From Paraburkholderia madseniana (lineage in GTDB: Bacteria; Pseudomonadota; Gammaproteobacteria; Burkholderiales; Burkholderiaceae), in NCBI RefSeq assembly GCF_009690905.1, contig NZ_VOSW01000084.1, forward strand, positions 1 through 41,604: a stretch of 41,604 nucleotides of DNA, read 5' to 3'. The position numbers and the translations under genes are program-made. This document shows, piece by piece, positions 25,741 to 35,991 of the stretch (position 1 is the first letter of the stretch; each line of letters starts with the position of its first letter). The notes beneath the pieces were generated by a model. The model worked only from the letters and a program-made list of their open reading frames with translations. It had not been told where the DNA came from and did not search any database.

Positions 25741-26285
25741 TCGCAACGGCCCTTGTCCCTGGCAGGGGCGTCGGCGGTCAATGCATTGAGCATCGGACAC
25801 TGGCACGGCCCCTTCACCTTTTCGATGCGTTGATCGTGCACGCCACCAAGCAGCGCCTCCGCACGGCCGTGTTGCGGGATGATCAGCGTTGGGTCGATCT
25901 CGACAAGCGGCACCAGTGCAAAGGCGCGTTCGATCAAACGCGGATGCGGCACGATCAGATCGGCTTCGTCGATCGATTGATCGCCGTATAGCAGGATGTC
26001 CAGATCGAGCGTGCGCGGGGCGTTGCGAAACGGCCGTTCACGGCCGAACTGATGCTCGATTTTGTGGCATAGCGCTAGCAGATGCCGCACGGGGAGCGTC
26101 GTTTCGACCTTCACGACACAGTTGAAATAGTCGTCACCGCCCGCGTCGATCGGGGCAGTGCGATACAGGCTCGACTTGGCGAGCACGGAGATGGTGTGCT
26201 GTTGTGCCAGGCACACCACCGCGTCTTTCAGGGTCTGGCGCGCGTCCCCGAGATTCGCGCCGAGGCCGAGATAGGCAACCGTCAT
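25737..26285 (-). CDS. folK: 2-amino-4-hydroxy-6-hydroxymethyldihydropteridine pyrophosphokinase
   Basis: FolK transfers pyrophosphate from ATP to the pterin in folate synthesis. The 182-residue protein has the N-terminal YLGLGANLGD, SSLYRTAPI and the PRTLDLDILLYGD motif that holds the Mg-binding Asp pair, then VPHPRLIERAFALVPL. AGGAAG lies 7 nt before ATG 26285. The C-terminal tail of about 25 residues past the domain ends in a Cys-containing stretch whose stop overlaps the next gene's start. The order pcnB-folk-panB is conserved with enterobacteria. Confidence 0.95.
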   Translation of the reverse strand: MTVAYLGLGANLGDARQTLKDAVVCLAQQHTISVLAKSSLYRTAPIDAGGDDYFNCVVKVETTLPVRHLLALCHKIEHQFGRERPFRNAPRTLDLDILLYGDQSIDEADLIVPHPRLIERAFALVPLVEIDPTLIIPQHGRAEALLGGVHDQRIEKVKGPCQCPMLNALTADAPARDKGRCE

Positions 26286-26333
26286 GGCATAACTTCCTGC
26301 AACTATCGTTCGACGGCAACAGCCAACGCTGTG

Positions 26334-27917
26334 TCAGTCTTCGTGCGGGCCGTCATGGCCCGCGTCGTTGGCTGTGCGTTCGGCTTGCGTGCCGCCCTCC
26401 ATTCCGTCGCCCGGTTTGCGGCTCCTCGCGCCACTGCTGCGCCGCCGTCGTTTTCTGGGGCTTCGGTCCTTCCCGCCTTGCGTGAGCAAAGTCTCACGCG
26501 CCGCGACGTCTCCTTCGATGAACTCCGTCCACCACGCTCCGACCGACTCTTCGAGTTCGCCCGATTCGCAGCGCAACAGGAGGAAATCATACCCCGCTCT
26601 AAATCTTTGGTGTTCCAGCAGCTTCAGCGCGCTTCTTCCAGAGCGTTTCTCGAGGCGCAGTTGCAGCCCCCAGATCTCGCGCATATCCGACGAAAAGCGC
26701 TTGTGGATCGCGAGTTTCTCGGTTTGCATGTCGTGGACTTCGTCCATCGCGCGATGCAGGGCCGGCACCGGATATTCGCCGTTCGCTTCAAATTGTTGCC
26801 AGCGTGTCTGCACGTCGTGCCACAGCAGCGTGGCAAACAGGAAACCCGGCGAAACGGGCTTGCCGGCACGCACGCGGGCGTCCGTATTGGTCAGCGCGAG
26901 CGTAATGAATTTCTCGCCGATCGGCTGTTCCAGCACCACGTCGAGCAGCGGCAGCAGACCGTGATGCAGGCCTTCCTGGCGCAGACGTTTCAAACAGGCA
27001 AGCGCGTGGCCCGACAGCATCAGCTTGAGCATCTCGTCGAACAGACGCGCGGCCGGCACGTTGTTGATCAGATCGGCCATCTTGGCAATCGGCGCGCGGG
27101 TCGTGTCTTCGATCTCGAACTCGAGCTTGGCGGCAAAACGCACCACGCGAAGCATGCGCACCGGATCCTCGCGATAACGCGTGGCCGGGTCGCCGATCAT
27201 GCGTAACAGACGCGCGCGCATGTCGGCCATGCCGTTGTGATAGTCCAGCACGGTTTGCGTGGCCGGATCGTAGTACATCGCATTGATCGTGAAGTCGCGG
27301 CGCGTGGCGTCTTCGTGCTGCTCGCCCCAGACGTTGTCGCGCAGCACGCGGCCGCTGGCGTCCACCGCGTGCGTGCGGCGGTCGAGCTCGTCGCGCTTCA
27401 GGCGGCGCGGCGGTGCCGCGTCGGCTGCGGGAGGATCGACCAGTGCGCGGAACGTCGAGGTTTCGATGATTTCCTGGCCGAACTGCACGTGCACGATCTG
27501 GAACCGACGGCCGATGATGCGCGCGCGGCGGAACAGCTTCTGCACCTGTTCGGGCGTGGCGTCGGTCGCGACGTCGAAGTCTTTCGGCTTGATGCCGAGC
27601 AGCAGATCGCGCACCGCACCGCCGACGATAAACGCGCGATGCCCCGCTTCCTGCAGACCCTCGGTGACGCGAATCGCGTTCCTCGAGATCAGCGACTGAT
27701 CGATGCCATGCACGTCGTGCGGAATGATGACCGGCACGTCGGGGTCCCGCACGGTTTTGGCGGCAGGGCGCGCCGGTTTGCGGCGCGCTTTGGTGGCGCT
27801 GGACGCGTTGCGTGCCGGCGCCTCACCGGCTTCGTCTGCTTCGGCTTCGGCGGGCGGGGTGTCGTCAGCGGGCGCCGGGTCCTGGCCGAATAGCTTGCGG
27901 ATAAGTTTTTTGATCAC
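26334..27917 (-). CDS. pcnB: Poly(A) polymerase I
   Basis: PcnB adds A tails to RNA 3' ends and so targets them for decay. The 527-residue protein has a low-complexity Ala/Pro/Glu N-terminus (about 12-55) and the nucleotidyltransferase motif FIVGGAVRDLLLG (97-109) with catalytic DFD at 113-115. The RRDFTINAMYYD and RYREDPVRMLRVVRFAAKL blocks follow, and the basic, Arg/Ser-rich tail (GKDRSPRKRRRRSSGAR) likely binds RNA. The start is GTG 27917, overlapping the stop of the upstream phosphatase gene as GTGA. That overlap explains the unusual start codon by coupling. Confidence 0.95.
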   Translation of the reverse strand: MIKKLIRKLFGQDPAPADDTPPAEAEADEAGEAPARNASSATKARRKPARPAAKTVRDPDVPVIIPHDVHGIDQSLISRNAIRVTEGLQEAGHRAFIVGGAVRDLLLGIKPKDFDVATDATPEQVQKLFRRARIIGRRFQIVHVQFGQEIIETSTFRALVDPPAADAAPPRRLKRDELDRRTHAVDASGRVLRDNVWGEQHEDATRRDFTINAMYYDPATQTVLDYHNGMADMRARLLRMIGDPATRYREDPVRMLRVVRFAAKLEFEIEDTTRAPIAKMADLINNVPAARLFDEMLKLMLSGHALACLKRLRQEGLHHGLLPLLDVVLEQPIGEKFITLALTNTDARVRAGKPVSPGFLFATLLWHDVQTRWQQFEANGEYPVPALHRAMDEVHDMQTEKLAIHKRFSSDMREIWGLQLRLEKRSGRSALKLLEHQRFRAGYDFLLLRCESGELEESVGAWWTEFIEGDVAARETLLTQGGKDRSPRKRRRRSSGARSRKPGDGMEGGTQAERTANDAGHDGPHED

Positions 27918-28600
27918 GAGGGTTGAAAGAGTTCGAGGATGCGCCAGCCTTTGGCCTGCGCATGGGCGCGCAATGTGTCGTCGGGATTGGTCGCGATCGG
28001 ATCGGTGACCTTTTCGAGCAGCGGGATGTCGTTGTGCGAGTCGCTATAGAAATAGCTGTGCTCGAAGTCGCTCCAGGTCTTGCCAAGCGATGCCAGCCAC
28101 GCCTCGGTACGGACGATCTTGCCTTCCTTGTAGCTCGGCGTGCCGGTGGGGCGGCCGGTGTACGGCGAATGCGGCTGGCCGTCGACGGTTTCCGCTTCGC
28201 AGGCAATCAGCGCGTCGACGCCGAACGCTTGCGCGATCGGACGGGTGATGAATTCGTTGGTCGCGGTGACCACGCAGCAGAGATCACCGGCTTCACGATG
28301 CTCCCTGACCAGTTCCAGCGCGACCGGAAAGATCGCCGGCTTGATCACTTCATGCATGTACTGCGCGTGAAGCTCGGCAAGCTGCGCGCGCGTGTATTTC
28401 GCGAGCGGCGTGAGCATGGCGATCAGATAAGCGTGAATGTCGAGCTTGCCGGCCTTGTAGTCGGCGAAAAAGCGGTCGTTTTCACGAGCGAAGTTTTCGG
28501 CGTCGACCATGCCTTGTTTCACCATGAAGCGGCCCCATTCGTGGTCGCTGTCAGTGGGAATGAGGGTGTGGTCGAGGTCGAAGAGTGCGAGGTTAGCCAT
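27914..28600 (-). CDS. HAD-IB family phosphatase
   Basis: A 228-residue HAD hydrolase of subfamily IB (SerB/CicA-like). Motif I is DLDHTLIPTD (8-17), with catalytic Asp8 and Asp10; motif II is VVTATNEFIT; a Lys follows in SYKEGKI; motif IV is DSHNDIPLL. The substrate is not evident: phosphoserine, histidinol-phosphate or another small phosphoester are all possible for this branch. It begins ATG 28600, 8 nt inside the end of hda, and its stop overlaps the pcnB start. Confidence 0.88.
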   Translation of the reverse strand: MANLALFDLDHTLIPTDSDHEWGRFMVKQGMVDAENFARENDRFFADYKAGKLDIHAYLIAMLTPLAKYTRAQLAELHAQYMHEVIKPAIFPVALELVREHREAGDLCCVVTATNEFITRPIAQAFGVDALIACEAETVDGQPHSPYTGRPTGTPSYKEGKIVRTEAWLASLGKTWSDFEHSYFYSDSHNDIPLLEKVTDPIATNPDDTLRAHAQAKGWRILELFQPS

Positions 28601-29366
28601 GGGGGCCTATTTTACTTGAAGCGGCGGCGGGGGACGCGGATGAGGCCGATGAAGGGGGCGCGGCTCGCCGATCGTCGGCGTCGGGCGAGGCCAGCATGGT
28701 GCGCAGGAGCGGCAGCGTAACCGCGCGTTTCTGTTCGAGCGAGAAGCGGTCGAGCGCGTCGAGCAAGGCCATCAGGCTCGGCATATCGCGCCGAAAATGC
28801 GTGAGCAGGTAGGCGGGGACGTCGTCGGCGAGCATGATGCCGCGCTCGCGCGCCGCGTGTTTCAGCACGGCGGCCTTGCCTTCGTCCGGCAGCGGCGCGA
28901 GATGAAACACCAGGCCCCAGCCGAGACGGGTGCGCAGATCTTCGCGCACCGTCATTCCGATCGGTGGCGCATTGCCCGCGGCGACGAGCGCGCTGGTGGG
29001 ATGCGCGCGCACCTCGTTGAACAGGTTGAACACGGCAATCTGCTGCGCCGCGGACAGACCGTCGCAATCGTCGACCGCATACAGCGCGACGCGCGGGTCG
29101 AACGTGAAAGCGGCGAGGCTGCTCTGCGGACCGGCAAAACGTGCATGACCCGGCGGCGCTTCGTGGACCAGCGCCTGCAGCAGATGCGTGCGGCCGCTGC
29201 CGGCCTCGCCCCAGACATAGAAGGTGCGATCGGCCACTGGCCCGGCCGCGAGCGCGTTGTCGAGCTCGCGCAGCCGCGTGACCAGCTCGGCGTTGGCGCC
29301 GGCGAAGAAATTGTCGAATGTCGATGGCGGCGGGGTGCCGAGATCGAGCGTCAGTTGACGAAGCAC
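28593..29366 (-). CDS. hda: DnaA regulatory inactivator Hda
   Basis: Hda, with the loaded sliding clamp, triggers ATP hydrolysis by DnaA and prevents re-initiation of replication. The 257-residue protein starts with a clamp-binding motif, QLTLDL (residues 4-9). It has an AAA+ region with WGEAGSGRTHLLQAL (Walker A), YAVDDCDGLSAAQQ (Walker B) and RTRLGWGLVFHL (Box VII/Arg-finger region). It is longer at the C-terminus than typical, with a Ser/Ala-rich tail. The start is GTG 29366, needed to keep the clamp motif. It overlaps the HAD phosphatase by 8 nt. Confidence 0.93.
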   Translation of the reverse strand: MLRQLTLDLGTPPPSTFDNFFAGANAELVTRLRELDNALAAGPVADRTFYVWGEAGSGRTHLLQALVHEAPPGHARFAGPQSSLAAFTFDPRVALYAVDDCDGLSAAQQIAVFNLFNEVRAHPTSALVAAGNAPPIGMTVREDLRTRLGWGLVFHLAPLPDEGKAAVLKHAARERGIMLADDVPAYLLTHFRRDMPSLMALLDALDRFSLEQKRAVTLPLLRTMLASPDADDRRAAPPSSASSASPAAASSKIGPHG

Positions 29367-29438
29367 AGTAGGTTAATGCCGAAAATGAGGCTTAGGCCGC
29401 AAATGGCCCGGATCGCGGGCCCTAAAACGTCCGTAAAC

Positions 29439-29471
29439 AGTCAATGAGCAGTCAATGAGCAGTCAGTGACT
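29439..29471. repeat. Three 11-bp direct repeats at the 3' end of the permease gene
   Basis: AGTCAATGAGC occurs at 29439-29449 and 29450-29460, followed by the diverged AGTCAGTGACT (29461-29471) that runs into the AI-2E permease stop codon. They lie in the 104-bp spacer before hda, next to a GC-rich hairpin (GGCCCG/CGGGCC, 29405-29421). Confidence 0.7.
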
Positions 29472-30547
29472 CAGTTGTTGTAAAGCGTGCTCGTCAGATA
29501 GCTTTGACGCAACTCGCGCATGGCTACCGACAGAATGGCGCTGACCGGCAATGCCAGCAACACGCCGAAAAAGCCGAACAGTTGACCGAACGCGAGCAAC
29601 GCGAAGATTACCGCGAGCGGGTGCAGGCCGATCCGTTCGCCGACGAGGCGCGGCGTGAGATAAAAGCTCTCCACGATCTGGCCGACGCCGTAAATCAGCG
29701 CGACCGCGCCGAAGCCGTACCAGTCGCCGAACTGTAGCAGTGCCGCGAGCAGCGCCAGCGCGAGACCGGTTGCAAAACCGATGTACGGGATGAACACAGC
29801 GAGGCCCGTGAAAATACCCACCGGCAGCGCGATCTCGAAGCGAGCGATGGTCAGCGCAATCGCATAATAGACCGCGAGCACGCCCATCACGAGCAATTGG
29901 CCGCGCAGGTATTGCGACAGCATCTGGTCCATGTCGCGCGCGAGTTGCAGCGTCTTGTCGAGCCAGCGGCGCGGCACCGTGATCTGCATGCGAGCGAGCA
30001 TGCGATTCCAGTCGTACAGCAGATAAAACAGCACGAGCGGCACCATCACGAGGTTGCCGACCACTGTCATCATCACGTTGCCGCTGGTGCGAACGGAGGT
30101 CCATACATACAGCGCGACCTGCTGCGCGCTGCCTTCGAGCTGGCCCATCACGAGATCGCGGATGCTGGCGAAATCGAGCGAGTCGGCGAGGCCCAGCAGC
30201 GCAAGCTTCGGTTGCAGCCAGGCGCTCACGTGAGCGAACAGCACGGGCACCTGCTGCTTCAACTGCGGCCCTTCTTTCTGGATGACGGCCAGCACCAGCA
30301 GTACGAGCAGCGTCATCAGCAACGAGAACAGCAGCATCATCAGCAAGGCGGCGAGTCCGCGCGGCACGCGCCGGCGCACCATCCACGCGACGCCCGGTTG
30401 CAGAATGTACGCGAGAATGGCGCCCAGCAGGAACGGCGTGAGGACCGGGCTCAGGAGCCAGAGCAGAATGCCGACGCCCAGCGCGATCGCCAGCCAGATA
30501 AAGGCGCGGCGCTGCACAGGCGTCAGGATCGAGGAGTTCTGTTGCAA
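29471..30547 (-). CDS. AI-2E family (PerM/UPF0118) membrane permease
   Basis: A protein of about 358 residues with roughly eight hydrophobic segments: a pair at the N-terminus (IWLAIALGVGILLWLLSP, FLLGAILAYILQPGVAWMV), one near 75-95, and a C-terminal cluster with GIFTGLAVFIPYIGF, a PYIG-type motif of the family. Some members export AI-2 or act as Na+/H+ antiporters; the substrate here is unknown. The frame opens further to a TTG at 30595, but I prefer the TTG at 30547 because AGGGA lies 7 nt upstream. It is divergent from purM and upstream of hda, an arrangement (purM, perM-like, hda) conserved in many proteobacteria. Confidence 0.88.
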   Translation of the reverse strand: MQQNSSILTPVQRRAFIWLAIALGVGILLWLLSPVLTPFLLGAILAYILQPGVAWMVRRRVPRGLAALLMMLLFSLLMTLLVLLVLAVIQKEGPQLKQQVPVLFAHVSAWLQPKLALLGLADSLDFASIRDLVMGQLEGSAQQVALYVWTSVRTSGNVMMTVVGNLVMVPLVLFYLLYDWNRMLARMQITVPRRWLDKTLQLARDMDQMLSQYLRGQLLVMGVLAVYYAIALTIARFEIALPVGIFTGLAVFIPYIGFATGLALALLAALLQFGDWYGFGAVALIYGVGQIVESFYLTPRLVGERIGLHPLAVIFALLAFGQLFGFFGVLLALPVSAILSVAMRELRQSYLTSTLYNN

Positions 30548-30627
30548 AGTTATTTCCCTGGTGTCGTCGTGACCGGAGGATTCAGGATGATTCAAATTCC
30601 AGCCAGCCGGCCGGCAACTCTGTATGG

Positions 30628-30661
30628 GACCAGAGTAAGCGCTGAAGCGCCAACTCTGGTC
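30628..30661. repeat. 9-bp inverted repeat in the purM/permease spacer
   Basis: GACCAGAGT (30628-30636) and ACTCTGGTC (30653-30661) are perfect reverse complements with a 16-nt spacer; ACTCTG also occurs just upstream (30617-30622). The site lies just upstream of the purM promoter region and could be an operator serving either divergent gene. Confidence 0.55.
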
Positions 30662-30668
30662 GGCATCG

Positions 30669-30687
30669 GGTAAAATCGCATTTTACC
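30669..30687 (+). promoter_or_regulatory. Palindromic TAAAAT promoter element between permease gene and purM
   Basis: GGTAAAAT (30669-30676), CGC and ATTTTACC (30680-30687) form a near-perfect palindrome. Each strand carries a TAAAAT -10-like hexamer, so the element could serve divergent start sites; on the plus strand transcription would begin about 24 nt before purM. No strong -35 is visible on either strand. Confidence 0.5.
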
Positions 30688-30706
30688 GACCTTCTTGCTC
30701 TTCCCC

Positions 30707-31762
30707 ATGAATCAACCGAAATCCGCCTCTGACGCCCAAGGTTTGTCGTATCGCGACGCCGGCGTGGACATCGACGCGGGCGACGCCCTTGTCGACGCGA
30801 TCAAGCCCTTTGCCAAAAAGACGATGCGCGACGGCGTGCTGGGTGGCATCGGCGGGTTTGGCGCGCTGTTTGAAGTGCCGAAGAAATACAAGGAACCGGT
30901 GCTGGTTTCGGGCACCGACGGTGTCGGCACTAAGCTGCGCCTCGCGTTCCAACTGAACAAACATGACACCGTCGGCCAGGATCTGGTGGCGATGAGCGTG
31001 AACGACATCCTGGTGCAGGGCGCCGAACCGCTGTTCTTCCTCGATTATTTCGCTTGCGGCAAGCTGGACGTCGGTACGGCGGCAACGGTCGTGAAGGGTA
31101 TCGCGCATGGCTGCGAACTGTCCGGCTGCGCGCTGATCGGCGGCGAGACGGCTGAAATGCCGGGCATGTATCCGGACGGTGAATACGATCTGGCCGGTTT
31201 TGCGGTCGGCGCGGTGGAAAAGAGCAAGATTATCGACGGCAGCACGATCGCCCCGGGCGACGTGGTGCTGGGCCTGGCTTCCAGCGGCATCCATTCGAAT
31301 GGTTTTTCGCTGGTGCGCAAGATCATCGAGCGCGCGCAGCCGGATCTGAATGCGGATTTCGATGGCCGCTCGCTGGCCGATGCGCTGATGGCGCCTACGC
31401 ATATTTATGTGAAGCCTTTGCTGGCCTTGATGCAGCAGATCGCTGTGAAGGGTATGGCGCACATCACTGGCGGTGGTTTGGTCGAGAACATTCCGCGCGT
31501 TTTGCGTGAAGGTCTGACGGCTGAGCTGGATCACCGTAGCTGGACGATGCCGCCGCTGTTCTCGTGGCTGCAGGAGCACGGCGGCGTGGCGGATGCGGAA
31601 ATGCACCGCGTGTTCAACTGCGGGATCGGCATGGCGGTTGTGGTTGCCGCTGCTGATGCCGATGCGGCGATCGCGTCTTTGTCGGCGGCTGGCGAGCAGG
31701 TCTGGAAGATCGGCGTGATTCGCGAGAGCGCGGCCGGTGAAGCTCAGACGGTAGTCGTCTAA
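30707..31762 (+). CDS. purM: Phosphoribosylformylglycinamidine cyclo-ligase (AIR synthetase)
   Basis: PurM closes the imidazole ring in de novo purine synthesis using ATP. The 351-residue protein has SYRDAGVDIDAGDALV at its N-terminus, then GTDGVGTKLRLAF, the DYFACGKLD segment, LIGGETAEMPGMY and GLASSGIHSNGFSLVRK, all standard blocks of the family. I chose ATG 30707 (MNQPKSASD) over an in-frame codon four residues earlier. It is a single-gene unit, divergent from the permease gene and convergent with miaA. Confidence 0.97.
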   Translation: MNQPKSASDAQGLSYRDAGVDIDAGDALVDAIKPFAKKTMRDGVLGGIGGFGALFEVPKKYKEPVLVSGTDGVGTKLRLAFQLNKHDTVGQDLVAMSVNDILVQGAEPLFFLDYFACGKLDVGTAATVVKGIAHGCELSGCALIGGETAEMPGMYPDGEYDLAGFAVGAVEKSKIIDGSTIAPGDVVLGLASSGIHSNGFSLVRKIIERAQPDLNADFDGRSLADALMAPTHIYVKPLLALMQQIAVKGMAHITGGGLVENIPRVLREGLTAELDHRSWTMPPLFSWLQEHGGVADAEMHRVFNCGIGMAVVVAAADADAAIASLSAAGEQVWKIGVIRESAAGEAQTVVV

Positions 31763-31824
31763 CCAGCCCCAGCTTGACCCAAGGCTGGTTTGCCTGCGCG
31801 GCGTACAGAAAGAACGCGCCGCGC
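31761..31824 (+). terminator. Two hairpins in the purM-miaA convergent spacer
   Basis: AACCAGCC (31761-31768) pairs with GGCTGGTT (31783-31790), and GCGCGGCG (31796-31803) pairs with CGCCGCGC (31817-31824). Neither has a T tract, so termination is probable only by position between two convergent genes. Confidence 0.4.
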
Positions 31825-31834
31825 GGGTAAAACC

Positions 31835-32791
31835 TCAAATTAGCGCTTCAATCAAGCTCACGACCTGCCCGGTAGCGTTGGGGTCGCAGCAATCAACAAC
31901 AACCCGCTCGGTCATGCTGCGCAGCCATGTGAGCTGCCGTTTGCACAATTGCCGGGTAGCAAACACCCCCTTATCCCGCATGGTCGAGTAATCGACCGCC
32001 CCGTCGAGATATTCCCAGGCCTGCCGATATCCCACGCAGCGCATGGACGGCATCTCGGGCAATAGATCTCCGCGCTCGCGCAATTTCACCACTTCGTCGA
32101 TAAAGCCGTCGGCCAGCATGGCGTCGAAGCGCTTTTCGATGCGCGCATGCAGCCAGCTTCGATCGGAAGGCTCGAGCGCAATGGGCACAAAGCGCCACGC
32201 CAAAGCGGCGTCGTCCGTTCGAGCGGGCGCGGCTAGCAGAGCGGACATCGCTTGCCCCGTCAGCATGAAAACTTCGAGCGCCCGCTGAATTCGCTGCGAA
32301 TCGTTCGGCGCCAGACGCGCGGCCGTAACGGGATCGACAGCGGCAAGCCGCGCATGCATTGCCGGCCAGCCGTGGCGTGCGGCATCGGCATCGAGCGTCG
32401 CGCGAACGTCGGCATCCGCGGCGGGCAGGTCGTTTAGCCCTTGAGTGAGCGCCTTGTAGTACAACATTGTCCCGCCGACCAGCAAGGGCAGTCGCCCGCG
32501 CGCGCTGATCTCGCCGATCAGGCGCAACGCGTCGCTGCGAAATTCCGCCGCCGAATATGCGTCCGTCGGATCGACGATGTCGATCAGATGATGCGGCGCC
32601 ACCGCGCGTTCTTCCGCCGTCGGCTTGGCGGTGCCGATATCCATCTCGCGATAGACCAGCGCCGAATCGACACTGATGATTTCCACTGGCCGCCGTGCGG
32701 CCAGCGCCAGCGCAGCAGCGGTTTTGCCGGACGCGGTCGGGCCGAGCAGGCAAGGGATCGGCGTGGGTGTGCGTGAGGTGCTTGAGGTCAT
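31835..32791 (-). CDS. miaA: tRNA dimethylallyltransferase
   Basis: MiaA adds a dimethylallyl group to A37 of tRNAs that read UNN codons, stabilising codon pairing. The 318-residue protein starts with the P-loop CLLGPTASGKTAAALALA, followed by EIISVDSALVYREMDIGTAKP, HHLIDIVDPTDAYSA and the GGTMLYYKAL segment. The C-terminal CVGYRQAWEYLDG and TRQLCKRQLTWLR are also present. ATG 32791 gives the normal start; an in-frame GTG at 32845 overlaps the end of mutL and would add 18 residues. It follows mutL closely, as in many proteobacteria (mutL-miaA). Confidence 0.95.
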   Translation of the reverse strand: MTSSTSRTPTPIPCLLGPTASGKTAAALALAARRPVEIISVDSALVYREMDIGTAKPTAEERAVAPHHLIDIVDPTDAYSAAEFRSDALRLIGEISARGRLPLLVGGTMLYYKALTQGLNDLPAADADVRATLDADAARHGWPAMHARLAAVDPVTAARLAPNDSQRIQRALEVFMLTGQAMSALLAAPARTDDAALAWRFVPIALEPSDRSWLHARIEKRFDAMLADGFIDEVVKLRERGDLLPEMPSMRCVGYRQAWEYLDGAVDYSTMRDKGVFATRQLCKRQLTWLRSMTERVVVDCCDPNATGQVVSLIEALI

Positions 32792-32834
32792 AGGCAAGAC
32801 GACGCGCGCCGAATCAGCGTAATCAGGCGCACCG

Positions 32835-34874
<2,040 letters not shown>

Positions 34875-34880
34875 GGCGAA

Positions 34881-34886
34881 ATTATA
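34881..34886 (-). promoter_or_regulatory. -10 box six nt upstream of the mutL ATG (possible leaderless mRNA)
   Basis: TATAAT (34886-34881) ends 6 nt before the A of the mutL start codon, so initiation at the usual distance would begin at or next to the ATG itself. The -35 region is weak (CCAGCC-type). Confidence 0.5.
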
Positions 34887-35147
34887 GCGATTCGGCGCGA
34901 ACAGGCTGGATGGGGGCCGAAGGTAGGAATCGGCGCGGTCGTGCGGCAGGTGATCGCAGAACTGCAGAATCGCCGCACGGCGTCGAAATTGTCCGCGCAA
35001 GGCAGATTTTTAATCGCAGCCGGGCACTTTCGGTATCATGACGCGGTCAATTTCCAGCGGCGAGCATGCGCTCGTTGCTCATCGCCCGCAAGGCTGCTGA
35101 CGCGGCCGCTTCCGCCACGCTCACATTCGCTCAATAAAGGACGCTTT

Positions 35148-35825
35148 TTGGACACGCTGCTACAGTTCGCCAACCTTGTCTTGCACATCGACAAGTTTCT
35201 GGGAGTCTTTATTCACGAGTACGGCGCCTGGGTCTACGCGGTGCTGTTTCTGATCGTGTTCTGCGAAACCGGGCTGGTCGTCCTGCCGTTTCTGCCGGGC
35301 GATTCACTGCTGTTCATCGGCGGTGCTTTTTGTGCGACCGGCGAAATGAATCTCGGTTTGCTGATCGTGCTGCTGCTCGTCGCTGCGATCACCGGCAACA
35401 CGGTTAACTACATGGTCGGGCGGTCCATCGGGCCTCGGGTGTTCAATTCGCGCATCCCTTTCCTTGAGCGCTTCCTCGACCGCAGCGCGCTGCAGAAGAC
35501 TCATAACTTCTACGAGAAGCATGGCGGCAAGACCATCGTGCTGGCGCGTTTCATTCCGGTGGTGCGGACTTTCGCCCCATTCGTGGCGGGCGCGTCGGAG
35601 ATGACGGTTAGCCGGTTCCAGCTTTTCAATGTCCTGGGTGCGCTGCTCTGGGTGTTGCTGCTGGTGTTCCTCGGTTACTTCTTCGGCAACATTCCGTTCA
35701 TCCGGCAGTATTTGAACCTGATCGTGCTGGTGGGTATCGGCGCGGCCGTGGTGCCGGTTGTGCTCGGCGCGCTGTGGAAAGTGACGCGCAAGAAGAGCGA
35801 CGCGGCCAAGTCGGGTAGCCGCTAA
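35148..35825 (+). CDS. DedA family membrane protein
   Basis: A 225-residue protein of the DedA (SNARE-associated/VTT) family, inner membrane proteins involved in lipid flipping and membrane homeostasis. The sequence holds VLFLIVFCETGLVVLPFLPGDSLLFIGGAF, then GNTVNYMVGRSIG, the FYEKHGGKTIVLARFIPVVRTFAPFVAGAS block with the conserved Arg/Pro, and two C-terminal membrane helices. The start is TTG 35148, with AAAGGA 7-10 nt upstream; a long open frame upstream to 34941 looks non-coding and overlaps the mutL promoter. It is divergent from mutL and followed by a good terminator. Confidence 0.92.
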   Translation: MDTLLQFANLVLHIDKFLGVFIHEYGAWVYAVLFLIVFCETGLVVLPFLPGDSLLFIGGAFCATGEMNLGLLIVLLLVAAITGNTVNYMVGRSIGPRVFNSRIPFLERFLDRSALQKTHNFYEKHGGKTIVLARFIPVVRTFAPFVAGASEMTVSRFQLFNVLGALLWVLLLVFLGYFFGNIPFIRQYLNLIVLVGIGAAVVPVVLGALWKVTRKKSDAAKSGSR

Positions 35826-35854
35826 CGCTTCACGTAGTACGAAGCTGAACGAAC

Positions 35855-35893
35855 AAACGGCGTCACGAATCTCGCGACGCCGTTTTCGTTTTG
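35855..35893 (+). terminator. Intrinsic terminator of the dedA gene
   Basis: AAACGGCGTC (35855-35864) and GACGCCGTTT (35876-35885) form a 10-bp stem with an 11-nt loop, followed by TCGTTTT. It is 30 nt after the dedA stop. Confidence 0.8.
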
Positions 35894-35991
35894 CGGTTGG
35901 GCTTTTGGTCAGTTGAAGCGCTGAGGCAGCGAACAACGCTTCACCTTAGCGGACGTCAGCCTCGATCCAGAGACCTGAGCCCCGATAGTGC

